The notes: generated by a model not told the origin, from the sequence alone. A stretch of DNA of 64,000 bases from Persicaria tinctoria (GCA_037127255.1 JBANSL010000009.1:20294475-20358474); one strand, 5' to 3'; counted from the stretch's first letter, positions 22,593-34,874 are shown. Numbers and translations are program-made.

Positions 22593-23075
22593 TCAGATAG
22601 ATTTTACCTTTTCCATTGGACATGTATGCCTTTCAGTTTTATTAAAGGAATACGCAATTACCTCATCGCTGATGTTGAAAGTGAGCACTCCTTTCCTCAC
22701 GCTTATGTTGGCATCCACCGTCGCCAAGAAGGGTCTTCCTAGAATAATTGGACAAGCAGGGTCTTCTTGCATATCAACAACTAGGAAATCAGCAGGGACA
22801 AAGAATTTACCTACTTGTACTGGCACATTGTCCACCATGCCTGTTGGAATGACCACTGTGTTGTTGGCCATGTAAAGTCTAGCATCCACAGGCTCTAGGG
22901 CACCTATCTTAATCTTGGACCAAATTGTTAAAGGCATTATACTCACACTAGCTCCAAGATCACATAAGGCATTAATTTTATATGGACCAAATCCAATGGT
23001 TATAGCAAACTTACCTGGATCCGGCCTCTTCTCCAATATGTCCAAATGGCTGCATTCCTCTGTAATCTCAGCCAT
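22593..23075 (-). CDS. Retropepsin-like protease domain of element B
   Basis: Reads FAITIGFGPYKINALCDLGASV with the DLGAS active-site region, then LYMANNTVVIPTGMVDNVPV and CPIILGRPFLATVDANISV. Same phase as gag (24989) and as the downstream frame, with nonsense codons between. It is the counterpart of 7418-8146 in element A. Confidence 0.83.
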   Translation of the reverse strand: MAEITEECSHLDILEKRPDPGKFAITIGFGPYKINALCDLGASVSIMPLTIWSKIKIGALEPVDARLYMANNTVVIPTGMVDNVPVQVGKFFVPADFLVVDMQEDPACPIILGRPFLATVDANISVRKGVLTFNISDEVIAYSFNKTERHTCPMEKVKSI

Positions 23076-23138
23076 TGATCGCTTTTTGCTCAGAATCTAC
23101 TTTAGGAACTTGACATAAGATGGCATTTCATTGAGAGC

Positions 23139-24989
23139 TTATGTGAAGGGGATGGTGACATTGAGTTTCTGAAGCATCTTGATAAAGCGCTGAAATTTCT
23201 TTTCTACTAGATCCTTTGGAGATTTTGTGGGGAAAAGCAGCTTCTTTTTCTGATTCAGAGCCAGAACATATGTCGGACTTGCTGCAGTTTTTTCGATCTC
23301 GGGTTTCTCTTCCTCGATATCGACCACGTCTTTGTCGATCTCGACCACTGTAGTCGACTTCGGGTTGCTGTGTAGTGCAGACGATGGTTTCTGTATTTTC
23401 TTCTCGAGATCGAGCAGGCCCTCCTCGAGATCGACTAAGGTGTTGTCGACGTCGACTTGCTGTTGGTCGACTTGTTGTTCTTCGTTCTGCTGCTTTCCGA
23501 CTTCTGGCTCTTGCAGTTGATGGCCGCTTCTGAGTTTTACAACAGTGATGTGTCCGGTCTTTCCTTTAGGATTTGGTTATGAAGATCCAGGGAGCGAACC
23601 TGACTGTCTGGGGATTCCTCCTGGTAGCTGGCCTATTTGTGTATCAACTGATTTCCGCCATATATCAATTTCCCCAAGCGTAGAGTTGACACCTTGCATC
23701 TGAGTGTAGACGGAGTTGAAGGACTGTTTGGTTTCTGAGTGATTCCTCCGTATTTCCTCCAGGACTGTCTGTATATCATCCCTTTTCTAGTGTCTTTCCG
23801 GATGTCCTGGAGCTCTGTAGGGCGAGGGGTTCCTAAGGGCACCTTGGTTCCATTGTGGTTGCTGAAACCTTTGGTCCCCCATGTAGCGATTGGGACCCCC
23901 TGCATAAGCTGCATCTTCATGGTGCTCTGCCAGCCTGACTTGCTCTGTGTGTGGGCACTCAGTAGTGGTGTGCCGCTGTGATCCGCATTCAATGCAATGC
24001 TGGTTGACAGAAAGATACTTTACTTGCTTAAGGAGCTTCTTATTCTGATCTATGTAGTACCGCTCCCTTATATCAGGATCAATTTCATTAGGAGGCTCAT
24101 AGAGGGGCATGGATGGTGTTGGCCTGACGTAGGGGTTCTCTTCATAGTTTGCAGTAGACCCATACTTGTTGTCATAGTTAGTGAGCTTGTCGAGCACTCC
24201 CCATGCGTCAATTGGTGGAATCGTCAGATACTCATAGCGAGTATACTGGTTGATCCTGTCCTTAGTGACTTGGTCAAGAGAGTTGAAGAAGATCTCCTGA
24301 ATGACGTAGGGTGGCTATCCATGAGTAGGGAAAGATCGCAGCAGTTCCTTGTATCTTTCCCATGCTTTTGCTAGCGGCTCCCCAGGTTTTTGTTTGAAGG
24401 CGGTGATTTTCTGGCGGAGTAGTGTTGTCTTGGCGGGTGGGAAGAATTTGTTCAGAAACTCTTGCTCTACTTGGGCCCATGTTGTGAGGGATCTTGGTTT
24501 CAGCCCTTCAAGCCACTTCAGTGCAGGTCCAGCGAGAGACCAGCGAAAAGCCTTCATCTTGACATATTCCAAAGTTGTTCCTTCAGCAAGAGTACGGCAC
24601 ATGTCAGAAAAATTGGTAATATGTTCAAGAGGACACTCATTAAATCTACCAAAAAAGGAATTATTTTTAAGCTCTATAAGAAATTGAGTGTGAATTTCAA
24701 AAGAGTTTTCAGGGATAAGAATCGCCAATTCAGGCACGACGAGAGTTGGGTGTATATAATCCTCTGTCGTGGTCGGGTATTGGGCAAGCTCAACCTCCGC
24801 TTGTTCCCTGGCTGCTTTCTCAGTGGCGATAGCAACATCTTTAGCGTCCAATTCCCTTGTAAGCCTTGCAATCAGCTGCTCTTGTGTTTCAGCGGCTGCC
24901 ATGGCTCTTTGTAGTTTAGCTCGGATGTGTAGGAGGCGTTCCGGTTCATCTAAGCCATCAAACTCAGGTGGTTGACCAGAACGGAGCAT
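23139..24989 (-). pseudogene. gag of element B, interrupted by stops
   Basis: ATG at 24989 (MLRSGQPPEFDGLDEPERLL). The gag core is intact to 24315: YIHPTLVVPELAILIP, CPLEHITNFSDMCRTLAEGT, KMKAFRWSLAGPALKWLEGL. There a TAG replaces the CAG seen in element A. The same phase continues at 24197-23787 with a zinc knuckle CIECGSQRHTTTEC (CX2CX4HX4C), then stops again. A spacer segment 23348-23139 keeps the phase. Capsid and nucleocapsid role is inferred from the family. Confidence 0.8.
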
Positions 24990-25049
24990 ACACCTGTAAA
25001 GTAACTCAAAGAAAAAAGTGAGATTTGACTACCTAAGGCGCGGATGATA

Positions 25050-25072
25050 GCTTCCCCGGCGACGGCGCCAAT
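25050..25072 (-). other. Primer binding site of element B (tRNA-Asp type)
   Basis: On the - strand the LTR ends ACAACA, then AAT, then TGGCGCCGTCGCCGGGGAAG, a one-base variant of the complement of the tRNA-Asp 3' end. Confidence 0.85.
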
Positions 25073-25073
25073 T

Positions 25074-26944
25074 TGTTGTAAGAGAGGAAATCTAGTATGA
25101 AATATAATAAAATAAATCAAACCAGATTTAGGCCCACGCAAATAATTACAAGACTCCCTCCAATACAGTAAGAGAAAGTCAGGATCGAATCCACGAGGAA
25201 GCGTGTCAGCGGATCCTAGGCAGCTGTAAATCTCACAGAAAAGCAAACAGAAAAGACAGAAGCAAAGAAACAAAGAAACAAAGACAAGCGAAAACAAGAA
25301 ATAAAAGAAAGACAGAAACTAACTCGATCTCGACAAGCCCTAACTCGAGATCGACGACATTAACTCGACCTAGACCAGACTCTACTCGAGATCGACAAGG
25401 CTCTACTCTATCTCGACTAAAACCTCATCTAGATCGACCAAAACTCAGAAATTTTAAATTGCAGATCCGAACACAGATTCGCAAATTTTGACAGAAATAA
25501 ATTCAATATATGAAAGAACTTCCAAAGTCAGGGTATCAACACCACAACGATAACCATGCAAAGTAACACATAAAGGCATAAAATATCATGCTTTCCATCA
25601 AAATAACTTTCGTTACTAACAAATAGGAATATAGAGGCTTTCGGATAAACCCTAATTGTTTCTAACCCTTTTCACATAATTAATCCAAGTTGCATTAAGA
25701 TCACTTTCGCTTCAATAACACAAACAAGGATCACCTTCAACTCTCGCAAAAGAATCATGCTCATAGGGATAGAAGACAAATTGCATAAAAAGATCTGACC
25801 TTTACCGCATCACCTCACATGGCCACCGTTGGGCTCACCCCAGCCCCAGAAGTGGGTGGACTACTCGCTCTTCATCACAATAGCAGACATTGATATATGA
25901 AAAGAAACTTGCATTAAACTATATTCAAAGTCTTTACAATCCCAGCAATCCAACTTTCGCTGAATGCCAAAACCCTAAAACCTTTGAACTCCTAAAACCT
26001 CTATGTGTAACTGCTTCTCTAACTTGTGAATTGAATTGAATTATGAAAAACCAACCCCTAAGGCTTTATTTATAGCCTTCTATTCCTTTCTAATCAAGGA
26101 TAGAATATATCTATCTATATCTAAAAAGCTTAAAAGATAAAAAAAATGTAATTTAGGAATTAAATCTAAAAGGGAAAAATAAATCTATAATAGGTAAGTA
26201 TCTTCTTGTTGATAGATCTTGTCTTCCATGGATAGTTGATAGATAGATGTAGGATAGATCTCGGCTTCCTTGATCTCCTTCGGCTCTAAGGACTCCCACA
26301 ACGCGTAGGACTGCTCAAACCGCGTAACGCGGCTTCGGACGCGGCTCGTCGATCTTGACTAGGGCTCCTCGAGATCGACTAGGGTGGTCATCGACTTGGG
26401 CTGGCTGACTTGGTCGGGTAGCTCTGCTCGATATGGCTCGGACAGGTGCTCCTGACTCCTCGATCTCGACCAACTAACTCGAGATCGACTAAGGTTTGCA
26501 TCGATGAGGGTTGGCCTAATGTAGTCGAGTAGATGGTGCTCGTCACGGACTCGGATTGGCGCCATGGGTTCCTCGATCTCGACAAGGAAACTCGAGATCG
26601 AGTTGGCTTCCGGGAGTCGGGTTGTCTCTGACTCAGTTTCTCGATCAGTGCTTAGTCGACAAGGCCTGTGCTCGGACACCTTCGTCGAGATCGAGTAGCA
26701 GTACTCTAGATCGAGTAACTCTGGGTCCTAGCTTGATTCGACTGGTTCCGCTGCTTCTTTACCTTGGACTTCTGTAATTTGCCTCGAATTCTTCGAAATT
26801 AAACAGAAACTGGTGTAGATTCCATAATTTGGCAATTAAACATAAACTACATAGATTCTGTACTATCTTAGCCCAAATGCATGAAATGTATGTAGAAAAT
26901 GATATAAAAGTTACTGTAAAACATGGCAGATTCAGCTCACAACA
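25074..26944 (-). repeat. 5' LTR of element B
   Basis: On the - strand starts TGTTGTGAGCTGAATC and ends CTCTTACAACA. Many CTCGAGATCGAG-like motifs. Partner of 18309-20229. Confidence 0.88.
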
Positions 26945-26949
26945 GCGTC

Positions 26950-27981
26950 AGACAACTTGTCATAAAGGACGTCCTGCCCAGATGTCTCAAGATAACGGCC
27001 CAACCAATCTCAGCCGTCTTTCGCCAAGAAGCTGGTCAGCCACCCTTGACCCTCATTGCTCAGCATGAAATCATGAAGTGTGTTCTTGGTAAGAACAACA
27101 TCTTCGCCTGAAGTAAAACGCTTTAATTTACCTCTCGCGCTGACAAGCTTTTCGCGCACCATTTCCAGCTCAGCCTCGAGCTCCTATATCCGACCATTCG
27201 AGCGCGTAGCCTGCAACTCACGCTCGGAGCCCAACTCTTGGAGCTTAGAAAGCTCAACTCGCGCTACATCTAGCTCACCCCTCACCACCTCCACTTCCTT
27301 CTCAGATTTTTTCAAATATTCTCGTAGGTTGTTGATGGTTCCCTCCTGGAGCTCCACATCTTTGAGATTTTCCACTTTCTCAAACAAACTCTTGTTCACT
27401 TTTCTCAAATCCCTCACAACATTGTCATATTTCCTTAAGCGCCCAGCCACCTCGGACCATTTCAAATTACCTTGTGATGGCATTCAGAGAATAATAAGCG
27501 CATACGCAAAATAAAATAAATAAGAAAACTAAATCGCGAAGAAAATTACCCAGCCCCCGGTCTTCTGGCCCTGCTCCAGCAACTCTTCATCTGTTAGGTG
27601 ATTAAGGAACTCCCTCTCAACCGGACAACTTCTTCCTGGGATCACCAGCTTCTTGATATCGAGTAGAGAAAACCCAAGTTGCATGTACGCAACCATAGAA
27701 ATCCTTAATGTGGTGATTGGCTCAGCACTTAAAAGCTTGTTGGTCGCCACTTCCTCCCTGGGCCTTTTTTGTTCGCGACGAGTCAGGGGTATGTCGTCCT
27801 CTGATAAACTTTGCCTATCTTCAACAGGCTCTTTTCCTTTGGTACTCTTCGTCGCGAGGGGGGAGGGGCGGTATGCAACCTGCTGTCGACTATCACCAGC
27901 CTGTGGGGTGATAATGAGAGGAGTTTCGGCGGCACCTTTCTTCACAGCCAGGGCAGAAAGCTTCACTTTATCAATCAACAT
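26950..27981 (-). pseudogene. 5' part of transposon-type coiled-coil gene, cut by element B
   Basis: Minus-strand coding in at least two exons. The upstream part (27981-about 27553) has a basic/acidic linker, then PITTLRISMVAYMQLGFSLL and HLTDEELLEQGQKTGGW, ending at a GTAATT donor. The downstream exon (about 27466-26950) is a long coiled coil (WSEVAGRLRKYDNVVRDLRK and following). Two in-frame stops are visible, at 27184-27186 (TAG) and 27010-27012 (TGA). Element B is inserted at the 26945 end, and the reading frame resumes at 18308. Resembles plant putative gypsy-type transposon proteins; exact family uncertain. Not functional as it stands. Confidence 0.5.
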
Positions 27982-28029
27982 ATATGCGGAAAAATAAGGG
28001 CGAAGGTCAATCGAAGAAAATCGCGATCA

Positions 28030-30370
28030 AAATAATAAGAAAACCTAAGCAGATAGACACCGACCTGGACGGTGCGGAAGACTAAGCCCAGCCATCTCCA
28101 AACGAGCCAGAGTCACAACTTCTTTATAACCCCGTTTCGACGAACCCCCCCCCCCCTCCCCGGCTAAACGCGAACCTTCAACTTAATTTCCATCGCAATT
28201 TTTTTATTCATAGGGGGAGGTGCATAGTCGTCGGGTGCAGTCACAAAGAAAATAGAGATTCAATCTTTGTTCGCGAGGAGCTAACCTCCTTGGGCTCATA
28301 ACCCACACTTCAGTTTTGGCTATCACTTTCATTCGACATCTCTAGTTATGTTAAGAAGAAAAGCCCCTGAAAAGATGCCAATAAAGAAAAATCAACAAGG
28401 GGAAATGGCATTTTCAAGAATCGCGATTGAACAAATTTGGCGCCAAAAAACCCTTCCTATATTTGTGTTGGCGCCTCACGCACTCCTCGAGAGGGCATTG
28501 AAAAGACACTTCCCCCCGGAGAGTGACGGTTAAGAGTCTCCTTTTCGTCTCCCCCATGATGTTTCTCGGTTTTCGAGAAACCACCTCTGAAAAGTAAAAA
28601 AAGGAGGGGAGACGAAAAGTTTCATCCGCCCACAACCGTCGGAAAGTCCCTGAGACTCCCAAAAAAGAGGATTACCCCATCCCAACGCCACCATACCACC
28701 ACCAGGTAACCTAAAAATCCCCCCATGTAAATCGATTGCAGCCCAACGAAAAAGAAGAAAAGAGGGAATGGGACGACAGGGAACACCCCAGTCTCGGCCC
28801 CATAACCTCCATACCCCTCAATGGAAGAGGGCGGTTCCACCACCAAGGGTTTCTTCCCTCTACTCTAAAAAGCCTAAGTACGAGTACAAATCTAGAAATT
28901 GGATGAAACATAAGGAAAATCAAGAAACACTTACTTAAAAAAAAGTAGAAGAAAAGCAACGGCAATCTTGGAGAACTGAGAAATGGACCACCACCTAACT
29001 CCGGTCTCTTCTTTCTGGAAGCAAAAGCCCTTTGAGTTTCTCTCTCTCTCTCTCTCTCCCTCTCTCTCTTTTCTGTCTTCAGAAGTATAAAATGAAACAA
29101 CTAAAGAATGAAATCCTCACTTATAAATCTTTGTTGGGTCACCTCCAAAATGGGCAAAAAGCACACTGGGCCTAGTTCATGCCCATCTAATAAATAAGTT
29201 CTTTGGCGGGAAGCATCGTGTTTATCGAAACCTAATCGCGGACGACGTATCCCTCGCGATCCGGTTACGAGGAGATATGACGATGCCATAGAAAATAGAC
29301 CTACTAATTAACAAGGATATGACATCATAAATAGGCCACCCAACGCAAAAGACATATGGCCCCTCTACAAGGTTCATCGTGAGTAGAGTACTTGGTCAGA
29401 TCCCGACCCAACTCAACACCCTAAGTATCTTCAGTCTAAATAGCCTCGTGACTAATATCTTGACATAAGCTTACATGGAATCCATAGCAGGTCTCACAAG
29501 TACCTCGTGGCTCTTCAGGGCTCAAACAAGCAGCTCCCTGGTTAATCACTCCTCCTCTAACCGTGCCACGTGTAATGCCTAGTTCCCTAGCGTGAGGGCA
29601 TGCGTTACACGTGTCCCATGTTAAACCACGAGGTCGCCAGCAAGTTGCACGCTTGATCTCCCTATAAATACCCTCCTCCAATCCCCAAGAAAGGGGTCCT
29701 ATTCAAGAGAGAAGAAGAAGAGCTCTGATTATCTCCCTAACCTAAAACCCTTGGAGTTGAGTTCTTAAGGTCTTTGATCGGAGAAGAACGTTCTTGGAAT
29801 AATAACATCACCTAACTTCCTCTAGCGAACGATTATCAAACGGTAGATCATCTTCTCGTGAGCCGAACGCATCACCCCCACCGCTTGGATCAATAAGCAT
29901 ATAATATGATCACCACCCTTCTTGACTAAGGCTTGCAGGTATATTAAGGCATTTTGTCGCCACGATGAGGTAATAAGTATAGGTGAAATTCTATGATCGC
30001 GTCAGTCACAACTACCCAACATTTCTTATTTATCAGAATGGCCTTCATCTTAACCTGCCACATAACAAAGTCAGTATGACCATTAAAAGGTTTCAAATGC
30101 ATACCTTTGTCACCCTTAATTCTATTTTAAGGAAACGGACGAGCAACAAAGAAAATAGAGATTCAAGAATACCTTGATCTCACCCAGATGAAGCCAGATA
30201 ACCCTAGATCTAGACACACAACACACAATTCAGTGAAAAACGATGTGGTACGTCACGTAAGGGGGGTGCAGGACCAGGCGTTGTACCTTAAGGTATGTCT
30301 GTGGCCTTACGTTCGGTTCCTATCTCCGAAATCAACAATGATCCATATAATCAAAAGTGGGACAATCAAG
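28030..30370. other. Unassigned region, CT tract near 29041
   Basis: No convincing gene. It may hold the upstream part of the coiled-coil gene (28030-28300) and a (TC)n run at about 29039-29068. A CCCTATAAATACC TATA-like site lies near 29660 on the + strand, followed by a purine-rich leader; no coding region was identified after it. 29970-30370 is probably the leader of a minus-strand copia element whose LTR follows. Confidence 0.4.
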
Positions 30371-30375
30371 CTCTG

Positions 30376-31289
30376 CTACCACTTTGATAAAACAAGATCT
30401 CGAATAGATCTAGGTTTTGGAAAGTCGTTTTGTAGAAAAGAATCGAAAAATGAACAATAAACAAACATGCAAAAAGTAAAGGACACATATCGTTTGTTTA
30501 CGAGGTTCGGACAACAGTCCTACGTCCCCGGGGCCTCAAGAGTCGACCCAAGATCCACTATGAAAAGAGGTCAAGCAAAGGGGCAAACAAGCAAGAGTTA
30601 CAAACAGATCATAAGTCTATCGCATGCAAGCTAGTGTAAGTTAGACAACCAAGAACAGAAAGATAAGAAATCCTTCTGAAAGGAACCAAAGATGAAAGAA
30701 CCAATGGTGTCGAAGGAAGCGGCGACTTATAGAGACTTCGCCTTCTCCAACACTAAACCACTGTAGATCCACCATTAGAAGGCCACACCAAAGAACGGAG
30801 GCGAACCTTCGAGTATCGAGAACTTCAAACACCTCAGAAACCATAATCGGAAAGCAAACCCTAGGAGAGAGAATCTCTTATTTGAGAGAGAGAGGAGGCT
30901 GATGTTGTGAATGAGTGAAGCAAGCAGCTGAAGAAGGCTTATATAGCTAGGTTAAAATGGAGCCAAGCAAAATGCAACACTCCAAGACCAAGCACTCTCC
31001 AAGCCTCCTTCTGGGCCAATGAGTTGGGCCACCATATGGGCCTAATCCCATATAACAGGTTATACGAAAAATAACATAATAAGACTATAGGTTATATACA
31101 ATATAGTTGCTACCTCTAATTTTTCACTAGATTCATTAGAGGATTAAACCATCAGGGTTCAATACAACTCAGTTGAATCTAGTTGCAATGAACATCAACT
31201 ATACTTATAACCATAGAGACCTGTTATGTATTTTTCTCATCATATAAACACTTGCATATCATATAATACATACATATTTAGGTTTGATA
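30376..31289 (-). mobile_element. Copia-type LTR with primer site
   Basis: On the - strand the LTR reads TGTATCAAACCTAAATATG at 31289 and ends TTTTATCA near 30390. It is followed by TGGTAGCAGAGCTTG, close to the initiator Met-tRNA primer site of plant copia elements (TGGTATCAGAGC). Internal sequence TTTACGAGGTTCGGACAACA (near 30499) is shared with the other copia LTR at 57031. No gag or pol follows, so the copy is truncated. End coordinates are approximate. Confidence 0.6.
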
Positions 31290-31465
31290 CATGAGCCGAG
31301 TAGCTCGGGATCGACTCGGGATCGAATCAGGATCGACTCGGGCTCGGCTCGGTCAAAGCTCGACTCGGGATCGCTCAAATTGATATATGAGCCGAGTTCG
31401 AGCCTATTCATGAGCTCGAATCGAGCTCGAGCCGAGCTCGAGCTCGAGATCGAGTAGCTCGCCAG

Positions 31466-31468
<3 letters not shown>

Positions 31469-31532
<64 letters not shown>
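31469..31532. repeat. (AT)n microsatellite
   Basis: Uninterrupted AT dinucleotide run of about 64 bp. Confidence 0.97.
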
Positions 31533-31535
<3 letters not shown>

Positions 31536-31711
31536 ATTTAGCCTAGGGTTTTGCTTCCTCCAACTTACATAGTCGCCCCGTCTCTCAGCTTCTCCCCCAA
31601 TTTTCCTAATCTCTTCCTTCATCCCATCCCCAGTGAGCTTCTCCAGATTCAGCATCCCGCCACCAGCCCCATGGAGCTTTTCCTAATCTCTTCCTTCATC
31701 CCATCCCATCC

Positions 31712-31975
31712 CTAGGGTTTTGTGTTCCCCCTCGCTCGATTACTCGCTTCGGTCACCGACTCGATCAATTCCACCAACACTCCGACTCCCGAGACCCTCC
31801 GAAACGCCTCCGGCGCCGCCTCGTATCCCGCCACCAGCCCAATCACCCCGGTGGCGTCGTCGATAACCTTCGGCTTCCCGTCCCTTCCCAGAAGCGAGAA
31901 CAGCTGTGGAACGGCTCCGAGATCGACCAGGCTCCCCCGATTGGGTGGGTATAGCGCGACGCCTTGTTTGCTCAC
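31712..31975 (-). pseudogene. ARM-repeat (U-box-like) protein fragment
   Basis: An 87-aa minus-strand frame: NRGSLVDLGAVPQLFSLLGR, then KVIDDATGVIGLVAGYEAAP and GVGVLVELIESVTEASNRAR. The spacing of GAV-P-L, A-L-L and G-G-V-L-V-E-L-I resembles armadillo repeats of plant PUB-type U-box proteins. No start, U-box or full repeat array is present, and it lies inside the GAGCTCGAGCC repeat, so it looks like a captured fragment. Confidence 0.6.
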
Positions 31976-32526
31976 TTTAATTTTAATTCCAATTAGGTTT
32001 TGTTTGCCGTTGAATTAATTCAAGCCTTAACGAGCTCATCGAGCCCGAGTTCAAGCTCGTAACGAGCCCAATCGAGCTTATCGAGCTCGAGCTCGTGTTC
32101 GGGCTCGAGGACAAACGAGCTCATCGAGCCGAGCTTGAGCACATATATATACTCTAATAGAAATTGAGCTCGAACTCGAACTCGGCTCGTTTAGCTTGAA
32201 CATCAATTACTCGAGCTCGTAGACTCGTATATCATGCCTATACATATTACATGAAACAAGTAAACATATAACTTTACAGTGTCACCCCTGCCCCTGCTTT
32301 ATGCAAAATAGTGACAAATTGATCGAAAAATGGTTTCGTGATCAAAGGGAATATGAAACACTAGTGCAAAGTAGGTGTACAATTACCTACTTGTTGGAAG
32401 ATGTCATTGCTTTGTGGAACAAACCCTCAGACATAATCGTACCTACTGAGGTAAGAGTATATACTTTTTAATTTTTATAAATTTGAAGATAAATCTTTTT
32501 GTAGATCACAATCTACCTATATAGTA

Positions 32527-32769
32527 CTCCCTCCGTTCGGCAAAACTTGTCATTTTAGGGTGTTAGTTTTGTTCAAAAAAACTTGTCATTTTAGGTATTT
32601 TGCCCTTCACTTTACAAAAACGCCCTTGATGTGATTGATGGTTTGTTAGTTGTAGTTTTCGATAAAGTAAAAAAGGAGGGTAATAATTGAGGGTAAATTA
32701 GTACATTTGTTAATTGTCTTAAAACTTGTGAAATAAGCTAAAATGACAAGTTTTGCCGAACGGAGGGAG
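32527..32769. mobile_element. Stowaway-type MITE
   Basis: Ends CTCCCTCCGTTCGGCAAAAC and its inverse, flanked by TA on both sides (32525-32526, 32770-32771). Length 243 bp, without coding capacity. This is the classical Stowaway (Tc1/mariner) structure. Confidence 0.93.
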
Positions 32770-32949
32770 TATTATTTTGAATATTTTTGTACATATATAA
32801 AATAAGATTTTTATTGTACGTGTTACTTGTTAATTGCAAATTACTCCGTATATTTTTGTAATCAGAAAATGATATTTTTAATAAAATTTGGTAAATAGAA
32901 AAGATTTAACTAAATCAAGTTGCGATGTATATAGTATATATGATAGTTA

Positions 32950-34870
32950 CTAGCATATAACCCGCACCTTGTGCGGAATTTCTTTAAATAAGAATATTTT
33001 TTTAATTCTTTGTCACCGGTTACAGTAGGTTATATATTAAATGTCATATTTTAGTTGTTTGTTTATATTTTGATCAACCAAATAAATTACATTATAAAGT
33101 TATGAATACAAATTAAAAAGTACTATATGCATACAAACGAATCTCACATTGATCGAGAATGTGAAATTGAAATGAAAATAATACAAAAATTAAAGAAAGC
33201 GAGAAATCAAATTGAGTCTCACCAATAATTTCCACAATTATTGATTAGTCAGCATGATTGTTCGAATTTATCCTTCAATGGATAAAACAAACATGAGGCA
33301 GAGATAAGAAGAAGAAAATGGAAAGGAAATGAGAAGATGGGTAATTATACAATAAATGATGATGTACATAGGAAGACACACAATTAAAATATAAACATAT
33401 AAAGAAAAAAAATCATATTTAATTAATTTGTTGAAATAAATATGATTTTATTTTAATCTTATCCGTTGAATATCTAAACTAACCAGCCAAAATATCATGA
33501 ATATCTCAACCGATTTCGTATTCAAATTTTAACTAAATTAGATTTAATTAATTAATTAGATTTGCATAGTTATCAAACAATCCGATATAGTCATATCTTA
33601 ACTGATTTCGTATCAAATCTTAACTGAATTAGATTTGTAAGAGAACTCAATTAATAAATAAATCAAAATACCTACATTAAAGGAGAGACTTCTCATTTAA
33701 TATTATAAAATATTGATATTGATATTGATATTGATTTGTATGTTTTCACGAGTAATCCCTATGTCGATTCGTCGTCCTATCGAATATATTTTAGTAGGTA
33801 ATATATGATTGTAATAAAAGTCTGGAATGCAAATATGCAACCGTACGATTAGCATAGCATAGTTTCATACCTAGATTTTACTTCAAGTTTGGATTCAGAT
33901 CATTTTGAGTTTCATTAATAGCAAAGTTTATATTTTTATCAATTTAAAGTATTTATCAATTTGCACATTTGATCAATTTACACATTTGTACACACAATAC
34001 TGCTTTGAACTTTGAAGGTGATGGTTTTACTTGAAACCTGCTATATATTGACAGTAACAAAGCAACGAAGCAATTGAAGATAAAACTATCAAGACAACAA
34101 TGTCACCTTGGCCTCAGATTTAATTTCAACGTTGATAGCATCATAACAGGCTCGAAATAACCGAAAACTGGAAGAATGAAGTGAACGCTCATAGAGCAAA
34201 AACATAGATGAAAGTGTAGTAGAAATACACACCTATTGTTTACATTTAGGAACACTTTGTTTCTTGCAATTAGAAGCACTTTCTGTGGACAACAGTTGGG
34301 CCAAACTCGTCGTATTCTCGCTTACAAACCCACTCCTGAAATCATAGTCTTAAACTCGATCAGATAGCGAATACAAAACACGAGCGAATCCACGAATTGA
34401 ACTCGATTTGATAGAGGGAAATTAGACGCACGTCCTGGAAAGAACCGATGGATGCTAAGACTGAACCACCAGTCCAAGCACTATACTTCCTCTCAGGCGA
34501 CGCAACCACTTTAACCTTTGTGTTGTTCGGAGCCAATGCAGCCATTTCCTTGTGCATCCTCTCAGATAAGCCACGAAATAACGTGGATCCTCTGTTAAGC
34601 ACAATGTTTCCATAAGTCCTATGAGTGAATTGAAGATTTAACAATTAAAAAATAAATCCTAATGTCGATCCTATTTTAAAATAAATCAATTAACAATTAA
34701 TTAAGATAAATCATGTTTGTTTAGATTTTATTTAGATTTGCAAATCCTATTTTAAAATAAATCAAGTTTGTTTGGATTAATCAATTGAAATAATTTTTTT
34801 TTAAAAGAAGTTACATTAAAGGAGAAGCCGCCACATGTCGTAGGCGACTTCTCCTTTAGTATTATAATAT
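32950..34870 (-). mobile_element. Helitron carrying an actin fragment
   Basis: On the - strand the 3' end reads a CCGCACAAGGTGCGG hairpin, then GTTATATG and CTAG (32950-32953) followed by T, the standard Helitron terminus. The 5' end is inferred near 34870 from a TTATAATACTAAAGGAGAAGTC segment; a related segment at about 33700-33730 could be an inner 5' end. The actin exons at 34270-34618 lie inside. The 5' boundary is uncertain. Confidence 0.6.
34270..34618 (-). pseudogene. Actin gene fragment, last two exons
   Basis: Exon A is 34618-34432 after the acceptor [60 protein letters not shown]. Exon B is 34335-34270 after ATTTCAG: EWVCKREYDEFGPTVVHRKC, then F and stop. This is the C-terminus of plant actin, with substitutions at normally invariant sites (for example NRGSTLFRG). 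The first 80% of actin is absent, so it cannot make a functional protein. Confidence 0.88.
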
Positions 34871-34874
34871 AAAA

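Larger units (their letters stand above)
18309..26944 (-). mobile_element. Gypsy element B, gag-protease with deleted pol
   Basis: Complete element on the - strand, flanked by GCGTC at 18304-18308 and 26945-26949. LTRs have matching ends (TGTTGT...ACAACA). The interior has a primer site, gag with zinc knuckle, protease, and a short frame resembling the integrase C-terminus. No RT, RNase H or integrase catalytic core is present. Gag and protease match element A closely, but the palindromic motif is CTCGAGATCGAG instead of GGTCGATATCGACC. The two LTRs look highly similar, suggesting recent insertion; divergence was not measured. Confidence 0.9.
31290..32240. repeat. GAGCTCGAGCC-rich dispersed repeat around an ARM-repeat gene fragment
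   Basis: Both flanks (31290-31470 and 32020-32235) consist of imperfect GAGCTCGAGCCGAGC-type motifs. Between them is a TA dinucleotide run and a genic segment. The same motif family recurs at 45880-46205 and 46520-46905. Target duplications were not resolved. Confidence 0.55.

Noticed and set aside
28711..29100. ORF with an RERERE run near 29040
   Set aside because: The run is a (TC)n microsatellite read on the other strand; no domain elsewhere in it.
31467..31655. ORF ending in a YIYIYI run
   Set aside because: It is a translation of an (AT)n microsatellite.
32961..32976. CCGCACCTTGTGCGG as another member of the ACCGCAT palindrome family
   Set aside because: It differs in sequence, is followed by CTAG and T, and is explained as a Helitron terminal hairpin.
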